64,000 nucleotides of DNA, taken from positions 52,346,569-52,410,568 of the forward strand of contig NC_088776.1 of assembly GCF_954871325.1 (NCBI RefSeq), written 5' to 3'. The first letter of the stretch is position 1. Each line of letters starts with the position of its first letter. Both the position numbers and the translations under genes were made by a program. Source of the DNA: Gordionus sp. m RMFG-2023 (lineage: Eukaryota > Nematomorpha > Gordioida > Chordodea > Parachordodidae). Of this stretch, positions 10,190 to 22,289 are shown in pieces. A model generated the notes under the pieces. That model made no database searches. It worked only from the letters and a program-made list of their open reading frames with translations, and was not told the DNA's origin.

Positions 10190-11609
10190 GAGCATGAATA
10201 TAACCTATTATAGAAAGGTTAATATAGATGGTTCCCTCAACCCCAGAAATTGGCTATCTTATAGCACTACTTTCGACAAAGTCTTTTGTCTATATTGTAT
10301 TATGTTTGGTGGCCCTAAGTCCAATACTTTTTGGACTCAACATGGGGTAAATAATTGGAAAAACATAAAGCATGACTTAGAGAGACACGAAGCATCTTCT
10401 CTTCATAAAGATTGTGAATATGCAAACATGACTTGGCTTGCAAATAAACGCATTCAAGATCATTTGCTATCAAATAAGCTTGATATAATCATGGAAAATC
10501 GTAATATAGTTCATAATATTATCAATGCCATTATGTACCTTATAAAATGTAATATAGCCTTTTGGAGTTCTAATTCGAATGAAGGTAATTTTATGTGTCT
10601 CATAAAATTAATGGCAAAAACGGTTCCAACTTTACGTGCATACATGGATAACAACGAAAAATTGTGGAGAAAAAAATCAGATAAAATTTCGAGACCTTAT
10701 ATAAATTTACTGTCATATGGCCACGTGAAAAAAATAACTGAAATTATTAAGATAAAAATAACAAAAAGCATTATTCAAACAATTAAAGAGAATCGTGCCT
10801 ATAGCATCATATTAGATGGAACATATGATGTGTCTAAAAAAGAATGCATAGCTTTGCTTGTACGGTATATAGAAGATGATCTGCATCCACATCCTGTAGA
10901 AAGGATCATACATGTTTTTACAACATCAGAAACCACTGGGGAAAATATAAAGAAACATGTTTTTTCTAAGTTTAATGATCTTGGTCTTCCTCTTGATTAT
11001 TTGGTTGGACAAAGTATGGATGGTGCAGGGAATATGAGAGGAGTATACAAAGGAATGCAGGCTTTAATATTGAAAGAGGCTCCAAAAGCCATCTATATTT
11101 GGTGCCATGCACATCGGCTAAATTTAGTAGTTGCTCATGTTTGTGGATGCAAAATTGAAATGAAAAAGGCAATGGGAATATTAGATGAGTTATATAATTT
11201 TATGAATGGAGTTAGACGTCAAGGTGTGTTTGTTAAATATCAAATGAGAAAGTCCAAGAAATCTCTTAAAAGAATTAAAAACACAACAAGAATGAAACTT
11301 GAAACTTATATATTTTCAGAAATTGGTCATCATCCTACAAATCTGTAGAAATCTTTTTAGATGTTTATGAACATATTTTAGCATCATTAGTTGAATTAAA
11401 AGATTCTAATGACCCAAGCACCTCTTCCATTGCCGATGGGTTATTATCAAGAATTAAAGATGAAAATTTTATATTAAGTCTTTTTATTTTGAAAGAAATA
11501 TTGAAATGTACACATGAGGCTTGTATTGAAATGCAGGCAGTTGGTAATGATTTGGCTTTGGTAACCAAATTAATACAACATACAAAAAATAAATTACAAA
11601 AACTAAAAG
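10190..11609 (+). CDS. hAT transposase, main catalytic exon
   Basis: It follows the acceptor TTTTTAACCAG and codes first for a TTF-type zinc finger (WLSYSTTFDKVFCLYC ... HDLERHEASSLHKDC). Next comes the DUF4371/RNase-H-like core: the first catalytic Asp in SIILDGTYDVSKKE, the second in GQSMDGAGNMRG, and a CHAHRLNLVV motif. The first frame ends at a stop at 11346. The family motif W-SSSYKSVEIFLDVYEHI resumes in another frame from about 11320 and runs to a phase-1 donor at 11610. So one frame change lies within about 11290-11320. It is either a frameshift or a 29-nt insertion ending TTTTCAG without a GT donor. Confidence 0.8.
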
Positions 11610-11652
11610 GTTAATATTAGTTACTATTTCTATAAATAATTTTAAAATATAG

Positions 11653-12152
11653 CTAATGGAGACAATATATTTTTAAAATTACATTCTTTATCTAATAGTT
11701 TTTTGAAAAAGAATAATGTAATAACTGATTTGTATAATATGAAATCAATATTCAAATTGGATCAAAAAGAATTCAATAATTATGTTGAACAAAAAAAAAA
11801 CAAGTTGAATAAATTAAAAAAATTTAAATTATTATTTATTATTATAGATATAGAACGGAAATATTTTTCCCTGTTCTAAATGCAATAATTAATCACCTAA
11901 ATGATCGATTTAATTATGATTGTTTAAATTTTTTATCACAGATATCCATTTTTACTCCCGCTGGAATTATGGATAATGAAAAAATAGAAGGATGGCAAAT
12001 ATCCGAAATTTGTAATACTTATCAATTGGATGTCCAAAACATTGTTGATGAATATAATGATTTTCGCTCTTTATATTTGAAGTCTCAATCAATCATTTTT
12101 TGCGAAGATCTTTTAAAAGTTAAAAAGAATGACGCGTTATATATTGATGAAA
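11653..12152 (+). CDS. hAT transposase, exons 11653-11803 and 11848-12152
   Basis: Two exons fit in phase. 11653-11803 (ANGDNIFLKLHSLSNSF ...) ends AACAA|GTTGAA, and 11848-12152 begins YRTEIFFPVLNAIINHLN. The introns are 43, 44 and 42 bp (11610-11652, 11804-11847, 12153-12194). The pattern Y-R-x-x-x-F-x-P-V-L-x-x-I-x-x-x-L-x-x-R-F is the usual segment before the dimerisation domain of DUF4371 hATs. Each junction preserves the frame, supporting the model. Confidence 0.7.
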
Positions 12153-12194
12153 GTAATTTATTGATATTTTATTTGTAATTGTATATAATTAAAG

Positions 12195-12562
12195 GTATTG
12201 CAAACGATCAAATTACCAAAGAAAATATCAACAGCGAAATCATGACCAAAATAAAAAAATGGATAAAATTTTCTTTTATATTACCATACCGACTTTTAAA
12301 TCAATTAAATTATTATTCAAATTTAAATTTATTATATAAATATTTATTAACCCTTCCTACAACTTCCTGTTCAGCCGAAAGAGCCATGAGTAAAGTAAAA
12401 ATTAACAAAACTCGAATGCGGAATAAAATTTCGGACCCATTTTTGGAAAATTTACTGTTAATATCCAGCGAAATTGATGTTTTTGAAAAATTTACAATTG
12501 ATGATATTATAACACAATTTGCTTTAACATCAATAAGGTTATCCAAATTATTAATAAAATAA
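12195..12562 (+). CDS. hAT transposase, C-terminal dimerisation exon
   Basis: The last exon follows the acceptor AATTAAAG at 12194. It contains the hAT C-terminal dimerisation region: LLTLPTTSCSAERAMSKV then INKTRMRNKISDPFLENLLL. The SAER glutamate corresponds to the third catalytic residue region of the family. The stop is at 12560-12562, about 560 bp before the right terminus. Assembled, the gene would encode roughly 980 residues, long for hAT but normal for the ZMYM/DUF4371 branch. Confidence 0.8.
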
Positions 12563-13122
12563 TTAATGTATCTTTTTCACGGCGAATATATAGGCTTTTA
12601 AATAATGTATATTTAATTTAACATTTTATAATTTCAATGCAAAATATACTATAATTCATTTTATTCTAATATTTTATATAATAGCTCTATTTACAATACA
12701 TGTTTTTAATTATGTGGAATCAAGCTAAATATACCTCTTTAAATTTATTCGTCTTATATTTTTTACAATATTTTAGATCTTTTTCATAGAAATATTAATA
12801 TGTTATCTCATTTAATTCACTTATATATATTTTATGAAAATAAAGTGAATACCAAATTATGAAAAGATTGCATTATTTAAATAAAAGTTCATTATCTCTT
12901 ACAAATTTTTAAATTTTTTTTCCCTAAATAGGCTTGAAAGATTGTAAATAGAATTATGTTGTAAGGTTATAAATGGTGGCAGATAAGATTTTTTAAATAA
13001 AATCACTATACCATCGTAGGTCTGTAAATTTCGCGGCCGAAGGCCGCAGGATTTTTTTAGGTGGGTATGGGTAGATTTTGGAGGGGTTTGCCTCCATCAA
13101 ATTTTCTGCCATGTAGACGCTG
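12563..13122 (+). other. 3' non-coding part and right end of the hAT
   Basis: It includes a palindromic GCGGCCGAAGGCCGC (13032-13046), the subterminal GTGGGTATGGGTAG block and the right inverted repeat GCCATGTAGACGCTG ending at 13122. The palindrome recurs in degraded form (ACGGCCTTCGTCCGCG) at the related end near 24625. Confidence 0.75.
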
Positions 13123-13179
13123 CAATTTCATATCATTTAGGGTTGTAGATGAAAGTAATGACGGATTACAAAAGCAGTG

Positions 13180-14964
13180 CAGAAGCGTCGCTAGCCTTCA
13201 TAATCTCAGGGGGCTCAACTAAAAAAAATTTATGGGGAAGCGAAGCCCCCCGTTTTATATTAATATATTATACTTTTTTAAAATTTGTTAACTCTGATTA
13301 ATTTTTCTGATTTTCATATTTTGTCATTTATTATATTATGCAGACAAAATAAACTGGCATATAAAAAATCACATAATGCAATAATATAATTCTTATCAAC
13401 TTACATTGACAAAAAGTTATCAAACTAGTACAATTCTCTGTAACCATTTTAGACAATGTTTTATAGAATGGACTAATAAGTAAAATTTTATAGGCCTAAA
13501 CTAGATCAACAATTTTTGAAGGAGAGAGTATAAACGACCAATCCAAATCATTATGGTGGTTAGAGCTTACTCTTAGATGACATGATGGAAGCTAGATAAG
13601 TAATAGAGAAAATTATTGTGAGATATTAAATTTCTAAAAGATTATCTTCCATTTTAAATGATATATAAACCACTACACTGTTTACCATTATTGTTTACCT
13701 AAAATATGCAATTATATGCTATCAGCCTTTGTAGTAATAATCTTAAATTACATAGCAACACTAGATGCTGGTTAATTTGCAGTAATAGCCATGACACTCA
13801 CGATGTAAACTAATATTAGAATTTATTATGTTGGATAAATTGATAAAATAAAAACACTAAAAATCTTTGGAAGAAATAATTATGCAAATATATTGAAGCC
13901 TGGAGTTATTTACACGGCAATGCCATATTAGAAATGAAACATTTTCTAACGATAAAATAAGGACCAGAATGATATGATGAAACCATTAAGATTTTATATA
14001 TTGTCGCACCACCTTGATATATTATATCTTAAAATAATAGTATTTGTAATAATATCAAAAATATACTTGTATTAAAAATTTAATTCAAGACTGTTTTTCG
14101 AAAAAGAAAAAAATAGCTTTCCTAAAAACACGTAAAAAAAGAGGAGAAAAGATATGAAATTTATTACATCTATTGCAAGATGAATAATAAAATGTTTAAT
14201 TTTTAAAATTATTTATATCTAAATAGATGGCGTTAAATACTTGAATGCAATTTGTTATTATATTTATTATCAAAACCATTTATTAGTAAAATTTATTATG
14301 ATATTAACTGTAATATATTATATAACTGTCAAATACGTCTATAAAAGTGGCATTATATCTAATATTTTATAAACAACTGTATATAGTAGAGGATTATAAA
14401 CTATATGTCTACTTACTTACTTTTTATAAAGAAATCTCTTATACTTATTTGGACCTTGAGAATATTTTTAAGGTATGATAAAATTTCAAAATAAATATAC
14501 AGTTGATTAGTCATTTTGAACTCGGCTAATTACAATATTAAATTTGTTACTTTTCAAATAATATATGATTATATATATTTATTTAGTGTTAAATAATAAT
14601 TTAAATAACAAAAGTCAATTAAACTTCAACTGTTAAAGCTAAATTAATATTTAGTGAGTTATTGATATTATATTTATAAAACAGAATTTGATTGCAAGCT
14701 GACATAGTGAAAATATAAATTATATGTATTAATCTAATCCAATAATTAAAATAATATTCATTTAATAAAAATTTAAATAATCTTGGTAATTTCTAAATAA
14801 TAAATTATATTTATATATTACTTAATGGAATTATAAAAGAAATCATTCAGTGGGCAATCAAAAATATATTTTTAGTTCAAAGGGATATTAAGGAGCCATT
14901 AAAATATTTTTTGCTTTAGGGGGCTAAGGGAGCTCGAGCCCCTGTGCGCCCCCCAACGCCACTG
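13180..14964 (+). mobile_element. Non-autonomous hAT, 1785 bp
   Basis: The 8-bp duplication AAGCAGTG is at 13172-13179 and 14965-14972. The left end CAGAAGCGTCGCTAGCC and the right end GGCGTTGGGGGGCGC-type (complement of 14949-14964, CAGTGGCGTTGGGG) place it in the same family as 6152-6338 and 33327-33554. The interior is AT-rich and non-coding. A second long copy lies at 40935 to about 42757. It begins only 57 bp beyond the right end of the complete hAT. Confidence 0.88.
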
Positions 14965-14972
14965 AAGCAGTG

Positions 14973-15359
14973 TACAAAAACAATACGTCCTGATAAAGAT
15001 GAGTCATATGCCTTTGCCTTGGGATACTGGTTAAAGAAAAACGCAAAATGAGATATCTGTCAATGTCAGCATTGGTAGCCCCCTCTAAAATAGAATCATG
15101 AACGACAATGTTAACTCAACCATAAAAAGGTAGTAAGAATTGTTATAAAGGCCACGACAGAACTACTGCATATTTTTCCATTAATAAAGTTGATGAAAAT
15201 AAGTGAGGTTAGGACATGGCTTGTTATCTATAATAAAAACAAAAGAATAATTAAAAAACAATGTATTAAACCTGAAGAGGAGTCAATATTAGGTTAACCT
15301 ATCTAGAAATAGTGGGAATATCATCCATCAGAAGCTAAAATAGATGTATTCTAAAATGA
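14973..15359. other. Unassigned spacer between hAT elements
   Basis: A slightly less AT-rich stretch without a convincing reading frame or repeat ends. It may be the original host sequence that received the neighbouring elements. Confidence 0.35.
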
Positions 15360-17716
15360 AGTATAAGAAGACATGTGCGCCGACAGCATTTTCGGCGGCG
15401 GCGTTTCTTTTTTTAAAATGATCGGCTGGCGGCGGCGAATCGATTTAGACGCCGCTACAAAAATCGGCGGCGGCGTCAAATATTTTTCTAACTTAAATTT
15501 TTTTAAGTAAATTTTTAAATTCATTGGAAACACTTATAAAATAAAATTTATACTTTATTATGTTTATAACTATAATTTAATGATTTTTATTAAGTTATAA
15601 TTATCATGAATAAATATTATTTTATTAAGATTTAAAGGACATAATAATGATCTTTTAGAGTTCAGAGTGAGCCCAGCTATAGAAAATACACGCTCGCTGG
15701 GTGTGCTTGTAGCTGGAACGCACAGGACCTTTCTAGCTAATATTGAAAGTTTAGGAAGATCCAATGCTCTTATCTTCCAAAAATCTAAGACATCTTTTAT
15801 CTCCAAATTATAAGGCGAAAATAATGAATAACACTCTTTTTCTAAACTAGTTAAATAGTGTTGTTGTTCCAGGTTATTGTTTTGAATAGATGAATGCTTC
15901 GTAGCCAATGACTTTAGATAATCGAGTTTTGAAGCAACTTCCGTCGTTTTACATTCGTTTAATTCGTCCGTGTAAGACCGTAGAGAGGTAGCGTGTTGAC
16001 ATAAAAATTCAACCGGAGTAATATTTTTTTCCTTTAAATATTCATTTACTATGTTTATTGATTGAAAACGAGGATCCAAAAGTGCTCCTAACACCTAAGT
16101 AAAATAAATAAAAGAAAGAATAATGTATAAAAAATAATTTATGTATTTTAAAATACTACCTGAAGATCGGTTATTGGAAATCTATGATCAAATTTAGTAA
16201 GCATATTTTGTTTAAGGGATGCTATGGGTGGACTATCATTTTCTTTTACAATTAAATGATTTTTAATTTCACTACGAAATAATAAGGCTAAATTTATAGT
16301 AACTCCTTTTTGGACAGATAAAAATTCAACAGTTTGTTTGAAGGTTTTAAGAAAATTTAAAAGTTCATACACAAAGTCCCAATCGGAGTTAAATAATTTG
16401 AGATCCGGTTTCTCCATTCTATTTAATAGAATATTTATAGGATTTTTGTTATTGCCAGTCACACTTTCCAGCATTATTAAAATACTATGCCAACGTGTAG
16501 GCACATTTAATTTTAAGGTTTTATGTTTTTTCTCATATGATTTTTGATTTTCACTATCATCATCATACCCCAAACGATCTTCATAAAAAGGATCATTATC
16601 TATCATCCAAATCTAAAATATCCGATGTATATGATATCGATTCAAAACATTTTCTATTTTCTATATCGTTTATATTTTCAAAATCCGCTGTTTTGAATCT
16701 TAAGGCAACTATAACTTCTCTAACTTTTTTAATGAGATTTTCAATTTTATTAACTTTTTTTATTCCATCGACTGTCACTAGATTATGTAATCCATGCCCC
16801 AAACATAAATGATGGTCATATTCTCCTAGACGAACACTTTTCTTTACATTGGGTCCTGCATCCGTAACCATTTGAATTTTCTTGGACCCTAAATCAAATT
16901 CATTTTCAATTTTTTCTATTTCGGAAAGAATAGTTTAAGCGGTATGTTTTTGGGTGACATGATGTGTCGCCAATGTATAAAATACAATATTAAAATTATT
17001 ATCTATTTCGTGAAAAGTAAAGGTGATATAATTTCGCCGTCTATATTTGTCTGTCCACATATCAAAAGTTATAGCACAAAATTTAGGACCTTAATTTGTT
17101 GGCATATGTATGCTTTCATTGATAAATAAACATCATCTAATCCACTCCGGCTAAGTGTAGTTCTGTCAGGTAATTCTTTGGCATCTGAAATAATGCCATA
17201 TTTCTACATAATAAAAAGTTAATAATAAAATATTATGCCATAAAAAATTCTAAATGTGGGATGTTATAAAATAATTAAATATCTTAACAAATAAAAATTA
17301 AGATTGCCCTATAAAAAATTATAATGATTTTACAAATAACCTTTAGAAAATCTTGCATTCCAGTATTATTTATAGAAGAGAATGTCATTAAATCCTTGCA
17401 ACACATGAGAACATAATTCCTTACCAGAATCCATTTTTTATCTTTTATAGGGTCAGTTGTATCTTTTACAATGGGTTTGAAAAATAACTTTAAATTTTGT
17501 TTAGATATTTCTTCTTTACATGATAAATCATGTTTGTCAAGTAAATGTTTTATTATATTTGATGTGCTGATATTTTTTGAAAAAGATTTGATTGGATAAT
17601 TAATTAAAAAATTTACTAATATTTATAAAATAATCAAAAAATTTACTCTGAAAATGAAGAATTATTTTCATCCTCACCATCTTTATCAAGTGCTATTTGC
17701 AAGCATATATTACAAA

Positions 17717-19588
17717 CAGGCGCGAACGCAGGAATTTGGTCTGGGGGGGGGGGGATAATAAATTTTTTTGAGAAATATTATTGTTTTTTAAAAATATCAA
17801 GCATAAATTTATTAGGACTAATAACTATTCCTAATACACAATTTTAAATTAATTTGAATTATAAAAAAATTATATGTAAAGAATCACTTAAATGACCCAA
17901 AATAGAAATTTGAATTTTTTGAGCCTTTACACAAAAAGTTTCTTAGGAATAATTGTATTTTGTATGTTATATATTTACAATGTAAAATCCAATCTTCGTT
18001 AGAATTGAGCTAATTTTTCAATTATCTCATCCTTGCTTGTCGTCAAATGCCTATGAATATTCAAAAAATCCAAACCTTTCAATCTACTTTCACATGTTGT
18101 ACTGCTTGGTATGTTTTTCAGAGACCTGCAGGCATGGCTCCTGGGCCGGACAATATTTTAATTTTTTTAATTATACCAAGGCCGGACCTAAATTTTTTTA
18201 AAAAAACAACCAAGCCGGGCTGCTGTATTTTTTAAAACAGCCTATATTTGAAATCGTAATTATTAGCTATAAAAATCAAAAATAAATATAATTTATTTTT
18301 AAAAAATCCAGGCCGGGTCTGAAAATTTTATTTTAAAAAAAGCCGGGCCGAGCCTGTAAATTTTTAAAAAAAGCCGAGCGGCCTAAAAAATTTTTTAAAA
18401 ATAGCGTAAAAAATCTTTAAAAAAAATCCGAGCCGTGCCCTGCAAATGGTACTTCTGCAGGCCTCTGTTATTCTTCTTGAAAAAGAGAGTGTTCTCTTTT
18501 TAGTTTACTAATGGGAAGAGTTTATAAACCCTTTTAATACATTGGGAATTTAATCTAAAATGTGTTTGAAATAATGCAGAGCATCCATAGCATTTTTTGG
18601 GACTATATCAATTATAGTTAATCTTATAAACATAGTTATTCAGCTAGTAAGGCATCATAAGATATTTTAACATCTTCATAATAAAAATCTAACAAATATT
18701 TTTTTTTTCTATCACCATCTGAAAAAGGTTGGGAAAGCTTTTGTGGAAGTAATATTTGCAGATGTAAGTGCTGCATGATATATTAAAAATTCATTTATTT
18801 GGGTTATAAATGTATCTGCATCTAAGATAAACTCTTCTACTGATCCTATATTAATGTTTTAACGATGAGCTTGCCTTGCTGTCGAGGGAAACAAATATTA
18901 AACACGTATAGCTCTGCTTTTGACTCAACAATAAAATATGAAATTCTTCATCAACATTAGCCCTAATTTCCTTGAGTTCTGATAAAATGCTCTCCGCTAT
19001 TCTCATCTTCTTAATCAAATCATTGTCATGTTTTTGAAAAGTAATACTTAAAATAGTTGTATAATTAAATAATACATTCTAATGAGAAATAAAATTTGGA
19101 ATAAGCATTGAATCCAATAATTTTCTTGCTTCTGAGGAAATATTTCTTTCAGGCCATTGTAATATTTCAGTAATAGCAAATAATTGGCTCTTCTAACTCC
19201 TTAATAGGTGTTAGTGCTTGATGGAAGAGGCTCTATCTCGTTGGAGACAAGGTTGCAATTTCTTTTTCCCTGTTGGACCAGAAGTTTCAGAAATAATTAT
19301 TATTTGACTAGAAATTTGAAAATGGTAGATAAATATTACGCCACTAAAAATTTGAAAATAATAAGTAAATATTAAGGCGGAAAACTTGAAATCGAAATTA
19401 ATTGATAAAATAACTTATGAATGTGATAATAAATGTAATATAATATATATTTAATATGAGATACGAATAAATATTAACAAATATAAATTAATATAAACAA
19501 TAATATTTTTGAAAAATATATCCGGCATCTGCATTTTTTGGCTTTGGGGGGGATTTGTCCCCCTGCCCCCCCGCTGCGTACGCCAATG
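17717..19588 (-). mobile_element. hAT copy A (CATTGGCGTACGCAG family), 1872 bp
   Basis: It is flanked by ATTACAAA at 17709-17716 and 19589-19596. The right end, complemented, is CATTGGCGTACGCAGCGGGG, and the left end is CAGGCGCGAACGCAGGAATT. G homopolymers sit just inside both ends. Inside, on the minus strand, are decayed remains of a DUF4371-type transposase (LKEIRANVDEEFHIL near 18940-18990) and a nested GGCC-rich mini-element. The insertion splits the BED-finger codons of the surrounding hAT-Ac element. Confidence 0.9.
18119..18467 (-). mobile_element. GGCC-rich mini-hAT nested in copy A
   Basis: The ends are CAGAGACCTGCAGGC and, complemented from the right, CAGAGGCCTGCAGAAG. The body consists of short GGCC/GGCCGGG patches separated by poly-A/T. 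The same insertion occurs at the same place in copies B and C, so it was present before the host hAT spread. Flanking octamers are decayed. Confidence 0.75.
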
Positions 19589-20403
19589 ATTACAAAAGAC
19601 TTTATCTGTAGCAACACTGGTTCTCTTATTATTTGTGTCAGTTTTTAATATTAAGGATCCAAAATGTTTCCATGCAAAAGAAGGTTTTGCTTGCAAGGAT
19701 ATACTATATTTTGTTACAAGGTATTGCAATGCTGCATCCATTATAATTGTTTTAGTCCTGGTATTTTTATATATGTTATAATGGCAACAAAATAAAAATC
19801 ATTAAATAAAATTTCTATTATGATAAAAAATAAATTTTATATAACGAGTTGTAAATTATTTGAATCAAAATAAAAGAATAAAATATAGATTTACCTTTTC
19901 AAATTTAATGTCCTAATCTTATTTTATCTAGCACGTTGGTCACAAACCTGCCCAAAGTGAGCGAATAAGGATTGTTACAAATCAAATTTATAGCAAATAA
20001 TATTTATTAATTTTAAAAAATAAAATCGCATTTTTTAATAATTCAAATAATATTTAATATTTTTCTTATATTCATAAATAATATATAAAATAAATAATAA
20101 AAAATATGTATCACGCCGCCACGCCGCCGAATTTTTACATCGGCGGCAACGTGTTGAGCGCCGACAATTTTTTGGCGCGTGGCGTCGGCGTGGTCAAAAT
20201 CATCGTCGGCGGCGCATTTGACCGGCGGCGCACATGTCTAAGTATAAGCATTTTTAGTATATATAGATGAATACTTTATTTTGCATTTGGTAGATTTTAT
20301 TGGGCTTCACGTCATATGACCCAGTATAAATTTTTTGCTTGAATATGAGTTGAATTAAGAATTGAATGATATTTATTTTTTGATAAGCCCAGCCTTCGGC
20401 TGG

Positions 20404-20565
20404 AGGAGGTAAATAAAAGAAAATTAAATGGAAAGAAAATAGGGAAATTAAAAGGGAAAGGAGGGTAAAGATAAAGAAAAAGGAAATTAAGGAAAGGGAA
20501 ATGATAAGAAAGGGGAAGATAATAAAAGAAATTAAAAGGGAAAGAAAGGAAAGGATAATTTTAGT
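20404..20565 (+). repeat. Purine-rich (GA) tract
   Basis: About 160 bp of almost pure purine on the + strand (AAAGGGAAAG-type), directly after the hairpin of the Helitron-like repeat. No coding. Such tracts can form triplex DNA, but nothing here tests that. Confidence 0.75.
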
Positions 20566-21589
20566 ATTTTTAAATTTTGATTTTTCCCATATTATTTGAG
20601 ACTGTTGTTAAAATAATAAATGTTAGTGATATCTTTAGTAGGGATACATATGTTATCGGCATAGCGTAATCAGTCTACATTTTATATGTTATTGAAAACT
20701 ATTTTTTGAGTTAAAATATATATTTTATAAAAATATTTACATAAGACTAACATTTAACATTAAAAAATCCTAATCTAGGTTCCAGGTTACAATATCTGGA
20801 AAAAATATCCAAGCATCCAAGATCTGAATAATTTAAAAGATTTTCTCAAGCCCTAATAATTTTGAAACCAAGCCCAGAGATATTAAATTTATAATTAATG
20901 AAGGGAAAATCTCTAATTTACCAATTAGTCTACGGGTAAAATATATTACTTTATAAAAATAATAACATAAGACTAACATTTAACATTAAAAAATCCCAAA
21001 ATATGTTCAAGCCTACAATATTTGGAAAAAATTTTCCAAGCATCCAAGATCTTACTAATTTAAAAAAATTTTCTCAAGCCCATTTCAATCCCTAATAATT
21101 TTTGAAAACCAAGCCAATATTAATTTTGAGAAATATTTTTTAAGCCCAATCCAACCCATAATAATTTTGAAAAAAATTTTCCCAAGCCTAGAGATATTAA
21201 ATTTATTGAAAATTCTTATATAAAATAATAATAATTTGTAATAGTAAATAATGTAATACTTTGACAATTGGTTTTAATATGGCCTCCTACAGTTGCACTA
21301 ATTTTGAAAAAAATCATGTAAATTGGTAATAAGGGAAACTGAGAAAGTCTGAACATAGCATTTATTAGAGAATCATGACAAAATAATAAGATTTGCATAG
21401 AAAATTTAAGTTATAGGATCATCTGTTTATATAAAATAAATAAATATAATCAACAATAGCAAATAATGTATTACTTTTTGGTTTTAATATGGCCTCCTAC
21501 AGTTGCATAGAAAATTTAAGTTATAGGATCATCTGTTTGTATAAAATAAATAAAATCAACAAATAAAAAATAAATAAATAAATGCGTAC

Positions 21590-21669
21590 CGATGACATGA
21601 CGTAACGATGACATGACGTAACGATGACATGACGTAACGATGACATGACGTTACGATGACATGACGTCA
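21590..21669 (+). repeat. 16-bp minisatellite with CRE-like cores
   Basis: Five head-to-tail copies of CGATGACATGACGTAA occur. The last two end in GTTA and GTCA, the latter giving a perfect TGACGTCA palindrome. ATGCGTAC precedes and ATGCGTAG follows the array. There are no spacers, so it is a minisatellite. Confidence 0.9.
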
Positions 21670-22289
21670 CGATGCGTAGTGAGGGCATCGGAAAATTATA
21701 ATAATATACTCTTGGACAGAAATATTGGCTGGTTAAAATATATCAAATGTGACATAGAAATTAACTGATTGAAAAATATCCCTTTTTCTAAAAACAAGTT
21801 CGGATTAATATTTTTTTTTTTTCAAATGAATAAAAATATGAAGATATTCTAAAAATAAAGGAACATCTTTCATCATTTATTTCAAAAAAACATATTTCAA
21901 TTAATGCGTTAGTTTACACCTTTACTTTTATTATATACCTATTATCATTGGCGTACGCAGCAGGGGGAGAGGGGGGGCAAACCCCCCCTCTCCCAAATTA
22001 AAAAATGCAGATGCCGGATTATATTTTTCAAAAATATTATTGTTAATATTAATTTATATTTGTTAATATTAATTCCTATCTCATATATATATATTTAATT
22101 ACATTTATTTATCACATTCATCTACTAAGTTATTTTATCAATTAATTTCGATTTCAAATTTTCCTTGGCGTAATTTACCTATTATTTTCAAATTTTAGTG
22201 GCGTAATATTTATCTAAATTTATAGTCAAATAATAATTATCTCTGAAACTCTTTGTCCAACAGGGAGAAAGAAATTGCAAGCTTGTCCA

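Larger units (their letters stand above)
7483..13122 (+). mobile_element. Complete hAT transposon, 5640 bp
   Basis: Its limits are fixed by the identical octamers CAATTTCA at 7475-7482 and 13123-13130, the 8-bp target duplication of the hAT superfamily. The terminal inverted repeats match at 14 of 15 positions: CAGAGTCTACATGGC on the left, and CAGCGTCTACATGGC as the complement of the right end. Inside lies a multi-exon transposase gene of the TTF-finger/DUF4371 type (8008-12562). Short relatives of its right end occur at 24198, 24540, 25929 and 44504. The near-perfect ends and duplication point to fairly recent insertion, although the gene carries one frame disruption. Confidence 0.93.
15570..19741 (-). 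pseudogene. hAT-Ac (ZBED-like) transposase, broken
   Basis: Reading leftwards from 19741: MDAALQYLVTKYSIS, then a BED finger (SFAWKHFGSL ... VFCNICLQIA ... IIKHLLDKH). Codons for that finger lie on both sides of the inserted hAT. Then PKFCAITFDMWTDKYRRR and MVTDAGPNVKKSVRLG, LNVPTRWHSILIMLESV, LGALLDPRFQ, and the dimerisation region DVLDFWKIRALDLPKLS with VPATSTPSERVFSIAG, ending near 15570. An intron at 16095-16159 (65 bp, LQ|VLGALLDPRF) is well formed, and another lies near 17570-17650. Disablements include the insertion, an in-frame stop near 16935 and a frameshift near 16600. The family is the ZBED/Tam3/Ac-like hAT transposases. Confidence 0.85.
15368..20240 (-). mobile_element. hAT-Ac element with BED-type transposase, interrupted
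   Basis: The octamer AGTATAAG flanks it at 15360-15367 and 20241-20248. The ends are AAGACATGTGCGCCG, and the complement of the right end reads TAGACATGTGCGCCG. Both subterminal zones are rich in CGGCGGCG/CGCCGCC blocks. The element carries a minus-strand transposase (15570-19741). A second hAT, 17717-19588, is inserted in it. Without that insert and its duplication the element is about 2.99 kb, a normal hAT-Ac size. Confidence 0.9.
20389..21690 (-). repeat. Second Helitron-like repeat, degenerate
   Basis: It starts with a perfect hairpin CCAGCC-TTC-GGCTGG (20389-20403), placed like the CCCGTCA hairpin at 6664. The complementary strand lacks a clean CTRR end. Further right it shares several blocks with 6653-7130 (CAATTAGTCTA, AGAGAATCATGACAAA). 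It contains a tandem duplication of about 220 bp (about 20718-20940 and 20941-21180), a duplicated block around TTTTAATATGGCCTCC (21272 and 21483), and ends near a minisatellite. No protein coding seen. Confidence 0.45.

Noticed and set aside
21590-21669. CRISPR-like array
   Set aside because: Units are contiguous with no spacers and the sequence is eukaryotic; it is a minisatellite.
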